Part shown: positions 43,186-51,410 of the stretch, piece after piece
Numbering within the stretch: the first letter of the stretch is position 1
Layout: every line of letters starts with the position of its first letter
Assembly (NCBI GenBank): GCA_003994795.1
Contig: AP018269.1
Span: forward strand, 5,979,687 to 6,043,686
Direction of reading: 5' to 3'
DNA length: 64,000 nucleotides
From: Cylindrospermum sp. NIES-4074
GTDB lineage: Bacteria; Cyanobacteriota; Cyanobacteriia; Cyanobacteriales; Nostocaceae
The notes under the pieces: generated by a model
Seen by the model: only the letters and a program-made list of their open reading frames with translations
What the model was told of the DNA's origin: nothing
The model's database searches: none
Translations under genes and position numbers: made by a program

Positions 43186-43563
43186 TTAAAGGAGGTTACA
43201 AGATTTCATCAACCAAAACAGTACCACCTTCACAGAATCTATACTGAGGTGATAATCCTCAAGTAGCGCCGTTCCCATCAGTGGACGACGACCCATCGCC
43301 AGCACTACAACATCACGCTCAATACCGTTCCAGATAATTCTGATTGCATAAGCATTTGTCGCCACCTTGGAGTTATCGGCAAGATTTGCTTGAATCTTAG
43401 CAATGTAGGGCAAGCCAAGTTCTGCAACCATATTGGGTGGTAAGGTGAGGAAACCTTCAAAACCTGTATCGACAACGAACTCGATTTCTATATCTGAATT
43501 TCCTTCTGAACAAACAAGAACACTCATTCGTGCCTGAAGTCCAACCACCATTCCGTGTATCAC
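43186..43563 (-). CDS. Clan AA (retropepsin-like) aspartic protease
   Basis: 125 residues from GTG 43563. The single catalytic motif is IEFVVDTGFEGFLTLPP, with the usual later hydrophobic-Gly segment VLAMGRRPLMGTALLEDYHL. Such proteins act as dimers. The last residues (KVVLFWLMKSCNLL) are atypical; the neighbouring frame reads EGGTVLVDEIL and a stop, the sort of end expected for the family, so a 1-bp deletion near 43242 has probably replaced the C-terminus. It overlaps the upstream small gene (TGA in GTGA). Confidence 0.83.
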   Translation of the reverse strand: MIHGMVVGLQARMSVLVCSEGNSDIEIEFVVDTGFEGFLTLPPNMVAELGLPYIAKIQANLADNSKVATNAYAIRIIWNGIERDVVVLAMGRRPLMGTALLEDYHLSIDSVKVVLFWLMKSCNLL

Positions 43564-43832
43564 TGTATAGTCCTAACTAATGAACCACCAACAGCATACA
43601 CGGCATCATAGCCAATTCTTTCTGCCCAAATTGCCGCATCAGCTTGTTTAGCTTGCAAACGACGGCTTGTTACTAGCAGATCGTCGCCTATCTCATATTC
43701 ACCTGTTTCAACATTGATGGAGATCAGTTTACCAATATTCTCTGTTGTCTCGACTTGGGGACGAATATGCTTCTCGTATAGTTCTTTACCGCGTCGGATA
43801 ATTTCTTCGTCACTTAGTTTAGGGTAAGACAT
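43560..43832 (-). CDS. Small hypothetical protein paired with the aspartic protease
   Basis: 90 residues from ATG 43832 (MSYPKLSDEEIIRRGKELYE), with GAGG at a suitable distance upstream; the GTG at 43838 is an alternative. The N-terminal helix is charged; the centre (IGKLISINVETGEYEIGDD) and the end (AERIGYDAVYAVGGSLV) are conserved-looking. In cyanobacteria it is commonly found directly before clan AA proteases. Its stop overlaps the protease start, so the pair is translationally coupled and looks like a two-gene module of unknown role. Confidence 0.8.
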   Translation of the reverse strand: MSYPKLSDEEIIRRGKELYEKHIRPQVETTENIGKLISINVETGEYEIGDDLLVTSRRLQAKQADAAIWAERIGYDAVYAVGGSLVRTIQ

Positions 43833-43925
43833 ATACACAACCTCTTAGGTAAGTCAGATATTAGCATCTCTAATGGTGACAGCAGGCAAATCTATGTTAG
43901 CAGGTAATCTCAACCGGAAAATGTT

Positions 43926-44100
43926 ACCAGTGCCATCGCACTTCCAAGGATGGGGTGAGATGGGCGATCGCTCTTTTAGTGATGGATGATGTGGGCGATC
44001 GCATTTCTGGTGATCGGGTGAGGTGGGCGATCGCACTTCTGGTGATGGGGTGTTGTGGGCGATCGCTCTTTTGGTAATAGGTGAGGTGTGCGATCGCTCT
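43926..44100. repeat. Tandem array of 31-32-bp units each carrying HIP1 (GCGATCGC)
   Basis: GCGATCGC occurs at 43964, 43995, 44027, 44059 and 44090, a spacing of 31, 32, 32 and 31 bp; a degenerate GCCATCGC at 43932 begins the array. Units read like GGTGAGGTGGGCGATCGCAC plus TTCTGGTGATG. It lies 120 bp before the lipase gene. The units are contiguous, without unique spacers, so it is not a CRISPR array. Confidence 0.9.
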
Positions 44101-44221
44101 CGTTTGTTTGCGAAAGCCTTAAGTTGAAATTAACTTGCTAAAGTTGCCTGGTGTAAGTAGGGAAAAGTGTCAAACTTTAATTATGCGACAATTACGTCTT
44201 TAGCTATTTTCAGGGGAACTA

Positions 44222-45664
44222 ATGAGGGATGATGCTACTGAAGAAAGAAGTGAATTAATCCCAGTTGTCAATACCGAAAACATCAAGCGCTGTGCCGACG
44301 TGATTTTTGTGCATGGGATCAATGCCGATCCGCGAACTACCTGGATGCTAAATAACGAAAAGGAAGGGTTTCCAGAAAAATCGTGGCTGTACTGGCTGGG
44401 TGAAGACTTTCCTGATGTCGCTGTCTGGACTCTTGGCTATCCTGCTAGTGCTTCTGCCTGGGGGGGATCTACAATGGGATTGGAGGATCGAGCAGATAAC
44501 ATCATTAATTTATTACTTAAACATCCCAATTTAGATAAGAATCGCCCCATCATCTTTGTCACCCACAGCATGGGAGGACTGCTAGTTAAGTATATTTTGC
44601 GCCGCGCCCAAAGTAGAGAATATCCTAACGCCGAGTCTCTTGTTAAACGAACTAAGGGGATAGTGTTTTTATCGACACCCCACATAGGTTCCAATCTTGC
44701 CACTTTTATTGATCGTTTAGCTTTCATGTTGCCAAGTGTCAATGTCAGAGAACTTAGAAAGAATGAACCAAAGCTAATTGAACTAAATAATTGGTTTGTT
44801 AAGAACTTCAACAAACTGGATTTGCAAATACAGATATTCTGTGAGAACAAACCAACACCTATTAAAAAAGGGCTTTTTGGTCGTTGGATTCGTAAAATAG
44901 TAGTCGATAAAGACAGTGCGAGATGGTATCTGCCAGACGTACAAGTAACACAACTAGATGCTAATCACATCAGCATTTGCTGGGTAGCATCTTATGAAGA
45001 TCGTGAGAGAAATCAGCTGTATAGTAACGTTAAAGATTTAATTTATAATTTCCTGCAAAATTCTAAAAATCTAAGTTCTAAAATTTCACCTACAAAAGCA
45101 GGTTTACATATTGTAGATATTTCAATATATGAGACAAAGAATGAGTTTCCTATTCTTGATGTAAAACTTAGAAATAATGGCAAGGAGATAGTCTTCCTAA
45201 AAGAAGCTAGATTCACAATACTGAAAGTAGGCGAACTAAGAAACCCACAGCAGGGTGATTATCAACTAGTGCATGTGAGTGCCAACTACGATGTAACGTT
45301 TGGCATAGAAGAAGGGAAAAGTATTTCTCATAGTATTTCACACGCACTCGAACCAAACTCTGCCGATAGATTTACTTTTACAATTCGGCGAGAAGGAGGA
45401 GATCCCGCCTTACCTACCTTGTACTATTTTACATTGATGCTCATATATAATGAGGATAATAAGAGTGTTACTTCAAGCCCAATAATTTTACCTGTCCCAA
45501 GTGAACATACATGGATTGGAATGCATTTCACTTACTTTGACAAACAAATATTTAAGCGGAACGAGGAGATTTTGAGAGAGTTTTCAAGTCTCAAGGGATT
45601 CATGAGTCTTTCTTTCACGGAAATGATAGATTCTATTCCTAATCAGGAAGAGAACGAAACATGA
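44222..45664 (+). CDS. SERAC1/PGAP1-like alpha/beta hydrolase with unknown C-terminal domain
   Basis: 480 residues. The lipase-like domain spans about 25-270: VIFVHGINADPRTTW (oxyanion), nucleophile Ser116 in THSMGGLLVKY, and TPHIGSNLATF; the His is probably in ANHISICWV. Homologous domains occur as mitochondrial SERAC1 and as effector modules in bacterial NLR-type (STAND) immune proteins. Residues 285-480 (LHIVDISIYETKNEFPILDV) form a beta-rich domain that I do not recognise. No signal peptide. It converges on a truncated NB-ARC gene; whether the two cooperate is unknown. Confidence 0.83.
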   Translation: MRDDATEERSELIPVVNTENIKRCADVIFVHGINADPRTTWMLNNEKEGFPEKSWLYWLGEDFPDVAVWTLGYPASASAWGGSTMGLEDRADNIINLLLKHPNLDKNRPIIFVTHSMGGLLVKYILRRAQSREYPNAESLVKRTKGIVFLSTPHIGSNLATFIDRLAFMLPSVNVRELRKNEPKLIELNNWFVKNFNKLDLQIQIFCENKPTPIKKGLFGRWIRKIVVDKDSARWYLPDVQVTQLDANHISICWVASYEDRERNQLYSNVKDLIYNFLQNSKNLSSKISPTKAGLHIVDISIYETKNEFPILDVKLRNNGKEIVFLKEARFTILKVGELRNPQQGDYQLVHVSANYDVTFGIEEGKSISHSISHALEPNSADRFTFTIRREGGDPALPTLYYFTLMLIYNEDNKSVTSSPIILPVPSEHTWIGMHFTYFDKQIFKRNEEILREFSSLKGFMSLSFTEMIDSIPNQEENET

Positions 45665-45724
45665 TGTCAATTTGTTCTCTGATTTAAGTATGACAAAGTT
45701 ACGAGAGCTTTGATATGTAGACGC

Positions 45725-45790
45725 GCGATCGCTCCCTTAACTCTCTCAAAAAAGCGATCGCCCCCTTAACTCTCTCAAAGAAGCGATCGC
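45725..45790. repeat. 29-bp tandem repeat with HIP1, three copies
   Basis: GCGATCGC at 45725, 45754 and 45783, joined by CCCTTAACTCTCTCAAAAAA-type sequence. The units lie in the 140-bp gap between the convergent lipase and NB-ARC genes. Confidence 0.9.
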
Positions 45791-45804
45791 ACACAATCAA
45801 ACAT

Positions 45805-47205
45805 CTACCTATCAGAGAGTAGAGAGTGAGAAGTAGGTGTTTGAGCATTTTGAATTCCTCTGTCTTGAATTTCTTGACAAACCTGTTCAATCCATCGCTG
45901 CCTGGCATATTCCATCACCACCGGTTGCAGGAAAAAATGCTCGCCTTTTTTTTCAATTAATGAACGTTGCAACAGAGATTTAATTGCTGAAGGTACGAGA
46001 CGCTGGGAAGAAAATGTCACTACATTAGCAGTTAACTCGACAAGAGATACTGGTTCTCGATTAATTGCCAGCCAGTACATCACTTCTTCTTCTATCGCTG
46101 ACAAACGCTGGAACTGCCGTTCTAATAAGTCGCGGATATCGTCAAAAATTAGTATCCCCTGTTCCACATACTGCAAAACAGGGGCAACTTTACCATTGAA
46201 AAGCTCTTGAGTTCCGGCTGCGACCATTTTTAGTGCCAGAGGATTACCACCATAATGATTTATGAGTAGTTGCCATTCTTGTTCTGTACCCGTGAATTGT
46301 CCCTTTTGCTGAAATAACTGTTGTCCCTCGGCAGAATTTAATCCTTTTAATAACAGCGACTTCACTGCTGTTCTATCTCCTTCTAAAAACACCATTTCTC
46401 TTGGTTTTTCTCTAGAAGTGAGCAGAAGGCAACTTTTATGGGGTACTTCACCGATGCGCTTGAGTAATTGACCATATCTTTCAAAGCCAGAGCAACATTG
46501 CCCTGCTTGACCAGCATGGGATAAAATTGTCTCAACATTGTCTAAAATTACTAAACAACGGTGGTTTATTAAACATTCCATCAGCTTTGATAGTTTTCCA
46601 TCAAAACTTTCAGGTATCACGATCTCTTTTCGCAACACCCACTGTAAAAATTGCAGTATGCTTGTTAAAATCTCTTCTAATGATGGTGCATTTTGCAGGC
46701 TTCGCCACACCACAGCCTCAAATTCTGCTTGAACTTGTAATCCTAATTTCACTGCTAAGGTAGTTTTGCCAATACCACCAATTCCCAGCAATGCTATTAA
46801 ACGACATCGTTCTTCTAACACCCACTCCCCTAGTTGCACCAGTTCCAGAGAGCGACCATAAAACACAGATACATCCGGTGCTTCTCCCCAATCATACTGG
46901 GGATTTGTGTGTCGGAGTTCTAAATCGTCAGGGGGGTTAGGTTGAGTATAATCTTCTTTACACAACTCCAAATTAAAGGCAGCAAAGGCAGACTGCAAAG
47001 AACTTTTATCTACAGGTTCTAAGCGTCCTTGTATTCTAGAAATAGTGTGTAGAGCTAAACGAGTGCGATCGCTAAGTTCTTCTAAAGAAAAGCAGTCTCC
47101 AGCATTCTCATTAAACTCGGTTTGAGTTTTGGCCGCTTGAAATTTATCCCAGCCTTTTAGGGTGAGGATTACACCCCGCCTGCGTCTGCTTGGTTGTTTC
47201 ATCAA
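45805..47205 (-). CDS. NB-ARC (STAND) ATPase lacking the usual C-terminal repeat domain
   Basis: 466 residues. The N-terminal vMAP/HTH-like domain (1-85: RRRRGVILTLKGWDKFQAAK, DRTRLALHTISRIQGR) is followed by NB-ARC at about 115-400 with FYGRSLELVQL, P-loop GIGGIGKTTL (141-150), Walker B CLVILDNVE, TSREKPREM and GGNPLALKM, then a winged helix ending PVVMEYARQRWIEQV. In cyanobacteria this architecture normally continues with WD40 or other sensor repeats; here the frame stops some 20 residues later, next to a HIP1 tandem array. It may be a truncated NLR-like protein or a short form. Confidence 0.85.
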   Translation of the reverse strand: MMKQPSRRRRGVILTLKGWDKFQAAKTQTEFNENAGDCFSLEELSDRTRLALHTISRIQGRLEPVDKSSLQSAFAAFNLELCKEDYTQPNPPDDLELRHTNPQYDWGEAPDVSVFYGRSLELVQLGEWVLEERCRLIALLGIGGIGKTTLAVKLGLQVQAEFEAVVWRSLQNAPSLEEILTSILQFLQWVLRKEIVIPESFDGKLSKLMECLINHRCLVILDNVETILSHAGQAGQCCSGFERYGQLLKRIGEVPHKSCLLLTSREKPREMVFLEGDRTAVKSLLLKGLNSAEGQQLFQQKGQFTGTEQEWQLLINHYGGNPLALKMVAAGTQELFNGKVAPVLQYVEQGILIFDDIRDLLERQFQRLSAIEEEVMYWLAINREPVSLVELTANVVTFSSQRLVPSAIKSLLQRSLIEKKGEHFFLQPVVMEYARQRWIEQVCQEIQDRGIQNAQTPTSHSLLSDR

Positions 47206-47513
47206 CTTTACCTAAAACAGAGTAGATGCGTCGCAATTAAACAATACTGGAGTATGGTAACGATTCATTCAAAATTACGCCATTTGGCGTCGAGAAATGA
47301 CCGTCCTGAATGCTTCTCAACAAAAACAGCATCAACCCTGCGCTGGCACTAGTTATTTACAACGCTATGACTTTTATAAAACAGATAGCTATAAATCGAT
47401 AGACTTACCGTAGTATGCAATTAGAATTTAGGGGAATTTGACATTAAGAAAATTAAGCTCTGAAGCAACTGGAAACTTCGCCTATAATTCTGGCGACACC
47501 AAAAAATATTTTT
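47206..47513. other. Intergenic region
   Basis: 308 bp between the NB-ARC gene and the aldolase gene, both on the minus strand. An inverted pair GCCATTTGGCGTCG near 47280 could be a weak hairpin. No gene recognised. Confidence 0.4.
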
Positions 47514-48275
47514 CTAATTAAGCAAATCGGGTTCTTCGCGGACAATCCTGTCGTAAAGTGGTTGGAAGCTGAACCACCCAGCTGTATGTGACCCTACTTG
47601 GCTGTGTGTTAAAGTGGCGGTGTCGTGTGCGATCGCCTTTGGTCTACCGGCAGCTTCTGCCAAAAGTTGTGCTTGACATGATCGCTCTAAACTTATGTAC
47701 CACCAAGCAGCTTCATCGACTGTGTGCCCCACACTCAAAATGCCGTGGTTACGTAAAATAATTGTTTTCTTATCGCCCAATGCTTGAGCTAAACGCTTAC
47801 CTTCAGAAGGATCTAGCACTACTCCCGTGTAGTCATCGAACAGCGCTTGGTCTTGGTAAAAAGCACAAGCATCTTGATTCAAGGGGTCAAGCACGCGACC
47901 CAAGCTAGACCAGGCTTTACCATAAATTGAATGGGCGTGTGCTGCGGCTATCACATCAGGTCTAGCTTCATGAATTTGAGAATGGATGGCGAAAGCTGCT
48001 TGGTTTACGGGAAGGTCACCTTTCACCACTTCGCCTTTGCTGTCCACTAATATCAAATCAGAAACTCGGATATGACCGAAGTATACGCCAAAGGGATTTA
48101 CCCAAAAATGATCGGGAAATTCCGGGTCGCGGGCTGTAATATGGCCAGCTATACCCTCGCTAAACCCAAACTTGCCAAATAGGCGAAAGGCTGCGGCTAG
48201 GCGTTGCTTACGGTGTAGGCGTTCTTCTTCAACTCGCTCAAATACTGGGGGTTTTGGTCTATCGAATGAGGGCAT
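47514..48275 (-). CDS. Class II aldolase/adducin family protein
   Basis: 253 residues from ATG 48275 (MPSFDRPKPPVFERVEEERL). Zn-dependent FucA/AraD-type fold: GFSEGIAGHITARDPE, zinc ligands in HAHSIYGKAW (His-x-His) and the third His in LRNHGILSVGHTV. Members cleave or epimerise sugar phosphates or dehydrate methylthioribulose phosphate; the substrate is not determinable. The frame is open to 48449 over the cupin gene, but that part is its shadow. Its start overlaps the cupin gene end by 17 bp, indicating coupled translation. Confidence 0.9.
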   Translation of the reverse strand: MPSFDRPKPPVFERVEEERLHRKQRLAAAFRLFGKFGFSEGIAGHITARDPEFPDHFWVNPFGVYFGHIRVSDLILVDSKGEVVKGDLPVNQAAFAIHSQIHEARPDVIAAAHAHSIYGKAWSSLGRVLDPLNQDACAFYQDQALFDDYTGVVLDPSEGKRLAQALGDKKTIILRNHGILSVGHTVDEAAWWYISLERSCQAQLLAEAAGRPKAIAHDTATLTHSQVGSHTAGWFSFQPLYDRIVREEPDLLN

Positions 48276-48930
48276 TTTCTTTTTCTTCTTCTTGACAGGG
48301 AACGTTGGAATATCCAGAACGAAATGACTTAACGCTATGGGATTCGGGTATGAACTGATGCCGCCAGATGCAGCCAGTATCATTACCCAAGACATGGATA
48401 GATACTGATGCACTCTGGGATGTAGTTTTGACGGCGTGAATATCGCCATCTGGGGGTAAAAGACGATAGATATCTCCTGGTTGGAGCGATCGCACTTCGA
48501 CTACTTCTAATTGTGCATATTCCTCTGACTCACCGTTATCTACACGGCGATAGACTATTTCCTCTTGATTACCTTGGTATAAACCAATTAATCCCCAAGC
48601 CAAATGGTCATGAACAGGAGTTGTTGCACTAGGGGGGATCACCAAACTAAAAACTGTGAGGGAACGGTCTTGGGAGCGATAAAGCAGCCATTGACCAATT
48701 CCCCCACCCATCTTGCTTTCCGGGTTGATTTGAGCAAATTTTTCCGGGAGCCATCTTGGTTGGGCGAGCAATTCTTGAAAATAAGGTTCCAATCTGGCTA
48801 GAGTTTGTGAGCGGTCATCAGTAGTATTGGCGCTAATTTCTCGCACTGTCGCTACAAAGGAACGCAGTTCTTGGCTCTCAATCAACCATTGGTCTGCTGA
48901 TAATGGTTCCTCTTTGGTGTGGTTTGTCAT
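48259..48930 (-). CDS. Cysteine dioxygenase-like cupin (double-stranded beta-helix metalloenzyme)
   Basis: 223 residues. Cupin core: iron ligands in TTPVHDHLAWGLIGLYQG (two His) and a third His in DGDIHAVKTTSQSASVSIHV. The pattern matches the predicted metal-dependent enzymes related to cysteine dioxygenase, which oxidise thiols to sulfinates; the actual substrate is unproved. GAGGAA precedes the ATG. Its start overlaps the RRXRR ORF stop (ATGA) and its end overlaps the aldolase start. The pairing with a class II aldolase suggests a small oxidative carbon/sulfur pathway (inference). Confidence 0.87.
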   Translation of the reverse strand: MTNHTKEEPLSADQWLIESQELRSFVATVREISANTTDDRSQTLARLEPYFQELLAQPRWLPEKFAQINPESKMGGGIGQWLLYRSQDRSLTVFSLVIPPSATTPVHDHLAWGLIGLYQGNQEEIVYRRVDNGESEEYAQLEVVEVRSLQPGDIYRLLPPDGDIHAVKTTSQSASVSIHVLGNDTGCIWRHQFIPESHSVKSFRSGYSNVPCQEEEKENALIR

Positions 48931-49187
48931 TTGTTTCCTCGCTTGGGGAAGCGATCGATATCAATACTGAGTTTCTTACCTATTATGTTTGGGGTTTTGC
49001 CACCAGGATGAACCTTGAAGCCGAGTTGCTCCAGCTTTGGGTGAGAAAGTACCTCTTTTAAAATAATAGTGAATGGATAGCGCTGAAATACAGCAGCTTT
49101 ACCTTCTGACAATAGCAAGCGGGCCCGGCTAATGCGTACTGGGTACAAAGGCTGTTGATTGGCATCAAGAAGAAACACTCTAGTCAT
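48927..49187 (-). CDS. RRXRR/PLMP-domain fragment of IscB type
   Basis: 86 residues. VFLLDANQQPLYPVRISRAR, then LLLSEGKAAVFQRYPFTIIL, match the N-terminal PLMP (RRXRR) domain of IscB, the OMEGA-system nuclease ancestral to Cas9. The next expected element, the RuvC-I strand (xIDPGSKTTGIAL), appears as FKVHPGGKTPNIIG with the catalytic Asp replaced by His, and then the frame ends; the bridge helix, HNH and remaining RuvC parts are missing. It is thus not a nuclease. Its ends overlap both neighbours (8 bp upstream, 4 bp downstream), so it may be kept as a translated leader. Confidence 0.78.
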   Translation of the reverse strand: MTRVFLLDANQQPLYPVRISRARLLLSEGKAAVFQRYPFTIILKEVLSHPKLEQLGFKVHPGGKTPNIIGKKLSIDIDRFPKRGNK

Positions 49188-49317
49188 TGATCATACTCCT
49201 TATAGGATAAATTACTAAGCGATAACGGTGACTTGTTGTTCCCGTCGTTACCAACTCTTGCGCTAAAGCAGTAGCCAGCGTGATGTAGTCCTGAGATTCT
49301 TTGATAGCTGTTGGCAT
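49180..49317 (-). CDS. Small ORF, 45 residues, overlapping the RRXRR ORF
   Basis: Reads MPTAIKESQDYITLATALAQ, then ELVTTGTTSHRYRLVIYPIR and SMIND. Its stop lies 8 bp inside the RRXRR ORF. An in-frame TGA lies three codons before the ATG, so it cannot start earlier. No clear ribosome-binding site. No family recognised. Phase-linked overlap with the next three ORFs supports translation; otherwise it could be chance within an RNA leader. Confidence 0.4.
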   Translation of the reverse strand: MPTAIKESQDYITLATALAQELVTTGTTSHRYRLVIYPIRSMIND

Positions 49318-50230
49318 AATTGGTCACTCTATAGGCTGTGTTAGTCCGTACCACTTACAAGTTCTATGGGGAAGAGTCCCTGCTGGAGAGTCCTCTGGCA
49401 ATATCCCCAAAGTTACGAAAAGGTCAAAGTAGCATTCCCTGTATAAATATTTTTGCAGCCCTCAAGATTTTTAGTTAAACTACGGTAACTCGATTGACTT
49501 TTCGCTATTTATAGGTAAACTAGATAGGAGCATTTCACAAAAACTCAAGAAAAGCAAGTATTTTCTGCTGCATCTTGAGATTTTAGATACCGACAAACTA
49601 GCTGACTTATCTGATTCATCTATGCAATAATAAGCAAACACACATATTAACTACAAATACATTATCGGTTTACAGTAGTATAAACGTCTAAAGACTAAAC
49701 TGCAAAGCTACTACTGATTTTTTTCTCAGATAATCATTACTCTCAACCAAAGGGATTTTATTAGCGGAAATTACAAAAAATATCTAGCGATGATCAATCG
49801 CAACTGAACACACTCACCTGTAAACTTAATTTTCCTAACCCCAAATTTCTATTTTGTGGGTGAGTTTACCAAGCGGATTAAATCCTCAAGTCAAAATTAG
49901 CAAAGGTATCTACAAAAATGTCTGTGCAGCAAAATTTAAAAGCATTAGTAACAAAAGTTAATTATGTTTTTTACCAAATTATTTTTTATACTAGGCTATC
50001 AATGCTCAGAGATTTAGTTCTGGTAATTTACATCAAAAATGGACTAATTAGCGAGTAAATGCTTCTAATACCATTTCTCTTAAACCTTGATACATATGAT
50101 TTATCCTAGCCCCCCTTTTTAAGGGGGGTTGGGGGGATCTCATTTGTTTCAACTTTATGGGGAATTGGTATAAAACACTTGCAAAACATGAGCTAAAAAC
50201 TCACTAAATAAACCACAAGAAAACAGGAAA
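49318..50230. other. Gene-free region upstream of the RRXRR operon and the aldo/keto reductase
   Basis: 913 bp between divergent genes. The part at 49320-49440 is GC-richer and can fold on the minus strand (GGGGA...TCCCC, paired GGACTCTCC/GGGACTCTT pieces); this is where an IscB-associated omega RNA would lie, but I cannot confirm one. 49440-50100 is AT-rich with nothing recognised. A C/G hairpin repeat lies at 50108-50140. Confidence 0.4.
50108..50140. repeat. CCCCCCTTTTTAAGGGGGG hairpin repeat
   Basis: A perfect G/C hairpin followed by TTGGGGGGATCT. It is the same core as in the two 198-bp MITEs but without their ends, and is a widespread dispersed motif of Nostocales, here 90 bp before the aldo/keto reductase gene. 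Confidence 0.75.
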
Positions 50231-51268
50231 ATGAAGTATAACCAACTTGGTGAGAGTGACCTAAAAGTTTCAGAAATTTGCCTTGGCACCATGACCTATG
50301 GACGGCAAAATACAATTGAAGATGCTCACCAGCAGCTAGATTATGCCATTACTCAGGGAGTAAACTTTATCGATGCGGCTGAGATGTACCCAGTGCCACC
50401 TAGTGCTGAAACTTATGGTTTCACTGAAAGTTACATTGGGGAATGGTTAAAAAACCAACAGCGAGATCAACTGATTGTAGCAACTAAAATTGCTGGGCCG
50501 GGACGTGGTTTTAAATGGTTGCGTGATGGCTCACAAGCAATTGACCGGAATAATATCAAACAAGCCATAGAAGATAGTCTGACAAGATTACAGACAGACT
50601 ATATTGACTTGTACCAAATTCACTGGCCCGACCGCTATGTACCACGTTTTGGTCAGACAGTTTTCGACCCCTCCCAGATACAAGAAACAGTTCCTATCTC
50701 TGAACAACTCGAAGTATTTGCCGATGTCATTAAAGCAGGTAAGATTCGCTATATCGGTTTGAGTAATGAAACCCCTTGGGGAGTAGTGCAATTTAGTCAC
50801 GTTGCTAAAAAGTTAGGTTTACCAAAGGTGGTTTCCATTCAAAATGCCTACAACTTATTAAACCGTGTGTTTGATGGTGCTTTAGCAGAAGCTGTTTATT
50901 ATGAAAACGTTGGTTTATTGGCTTATAGTCCTTTAGCGTTTGGCTTCTTGTCTGGTAAATACATTAATGGCACACCAGCAAATACACGTGTCGCTTTATT
51001 TGAAGGATTTGGTCAACGTTACCTGAAACCAAATGTCAAAGACGCAGTAGCAGCTTATGTAGAAATTGCCCAGCGTCATCAATTAAGTCCAGCACAACTA
51101 GCTTTGGCATTTGTGCGGAGTCGTTGGTTTGTTGCTAGCACGATTATTGGTGCTACCACACTGGAACAACTCAAAGAAAATTTGGAAAGTGTGAATGTAG
51201 TTCTCAATAAAGATATTTTGGCAGAGTTGGATGCAGTCCATGTTAGTCGTCTGAATCCTGCACCATAG
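50231..51268 (+). CDS. Aldo/keto reductase (Tas-like)
   Basis: 345 residues forming an NADPH-dependent (alpha/beta)8 barrel. Catalytic tetrad: Asp in VNFIDAAEMYP and Tyr of the same segment, Lys in LIVATKIAGP and His in LYQIHWPDRY. The extended PVPPSAETYG loop is as in Tas and Kv-beta-like reductases. C-terminal cofactor binding is via FVASTIIGATTLEQLKENL. The physiological carbonyl substrate is unknown. First gene of a forward run reaching to chrA, although repeats between genes make one operon unlikely. Confidence 0.95.
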   Translation: MKYNQLGESDLKVSEICLGTMTYGRQNTIEDAHQQLDYAITQGVNFIDAAEMYPVPPSAETYGFTESYIGEWLKNQQRDQLIVATKIAGPGRGFKWLRDGSQAIDRNNIKQAIEDSLTRLQTDYIDLYQIHWPDRYVPRFGQTVFDPSQIQETVPISEQLEVFADVIKAGKIRYIGLSNETPWGVVQFSHVAKKLGLPKVVSIQNAYNLLNRVFDGALAEAVYYENVGLLAYSPLAFGFLSGKYINGTPANTRVALFEGFGQRYLKPNVKDAVAAYVEIAQRHQLSPAQLALAFVRSRWFVASTIIGATTLEQLKENLESVNVVLNKDILAELDAVHVSRLNPAP

Positions 51269-51288
51269 AGAGTGCTGATGGCATCTTG

Positions 51289-51354
51289 GTAGGGTGCGTC
51301 AGATGTAGAAAATCTGTCAATTGTTACCGAATTATCGAGTCTGACGCACCCTAC
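51289..51354. repeat. Long inverted repeat GTAGGGTGCGTCAG / CTGACGCACCCTAC
   Basis: 14-bp perfect arms with a loop of about 38 bases, 21 bp after the reductase stop. A common cyanobacterial dispersed repeat; possible terminator. Confidence 0.8.
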
Positions 51355-51410
51355 AATCTTAACTTTCGTAAGTTCTATAAAGAAAGTTGTATAGTCAGCA
51401 TCAAAATTTT

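Noticed and set aside
43854-44036. 60-codon reverse ORF in the HIP1 tandem array
   Set aside because: It is simply the translated repeat (RSPTSPDHQKCD type) and has no independent support.
48276-48449. Longer N-terminus of the class II aldolase
   Set aside because: The sequence is the shadow of the cupin gene C-terminus; aldolase homology begins after ATG 48275.
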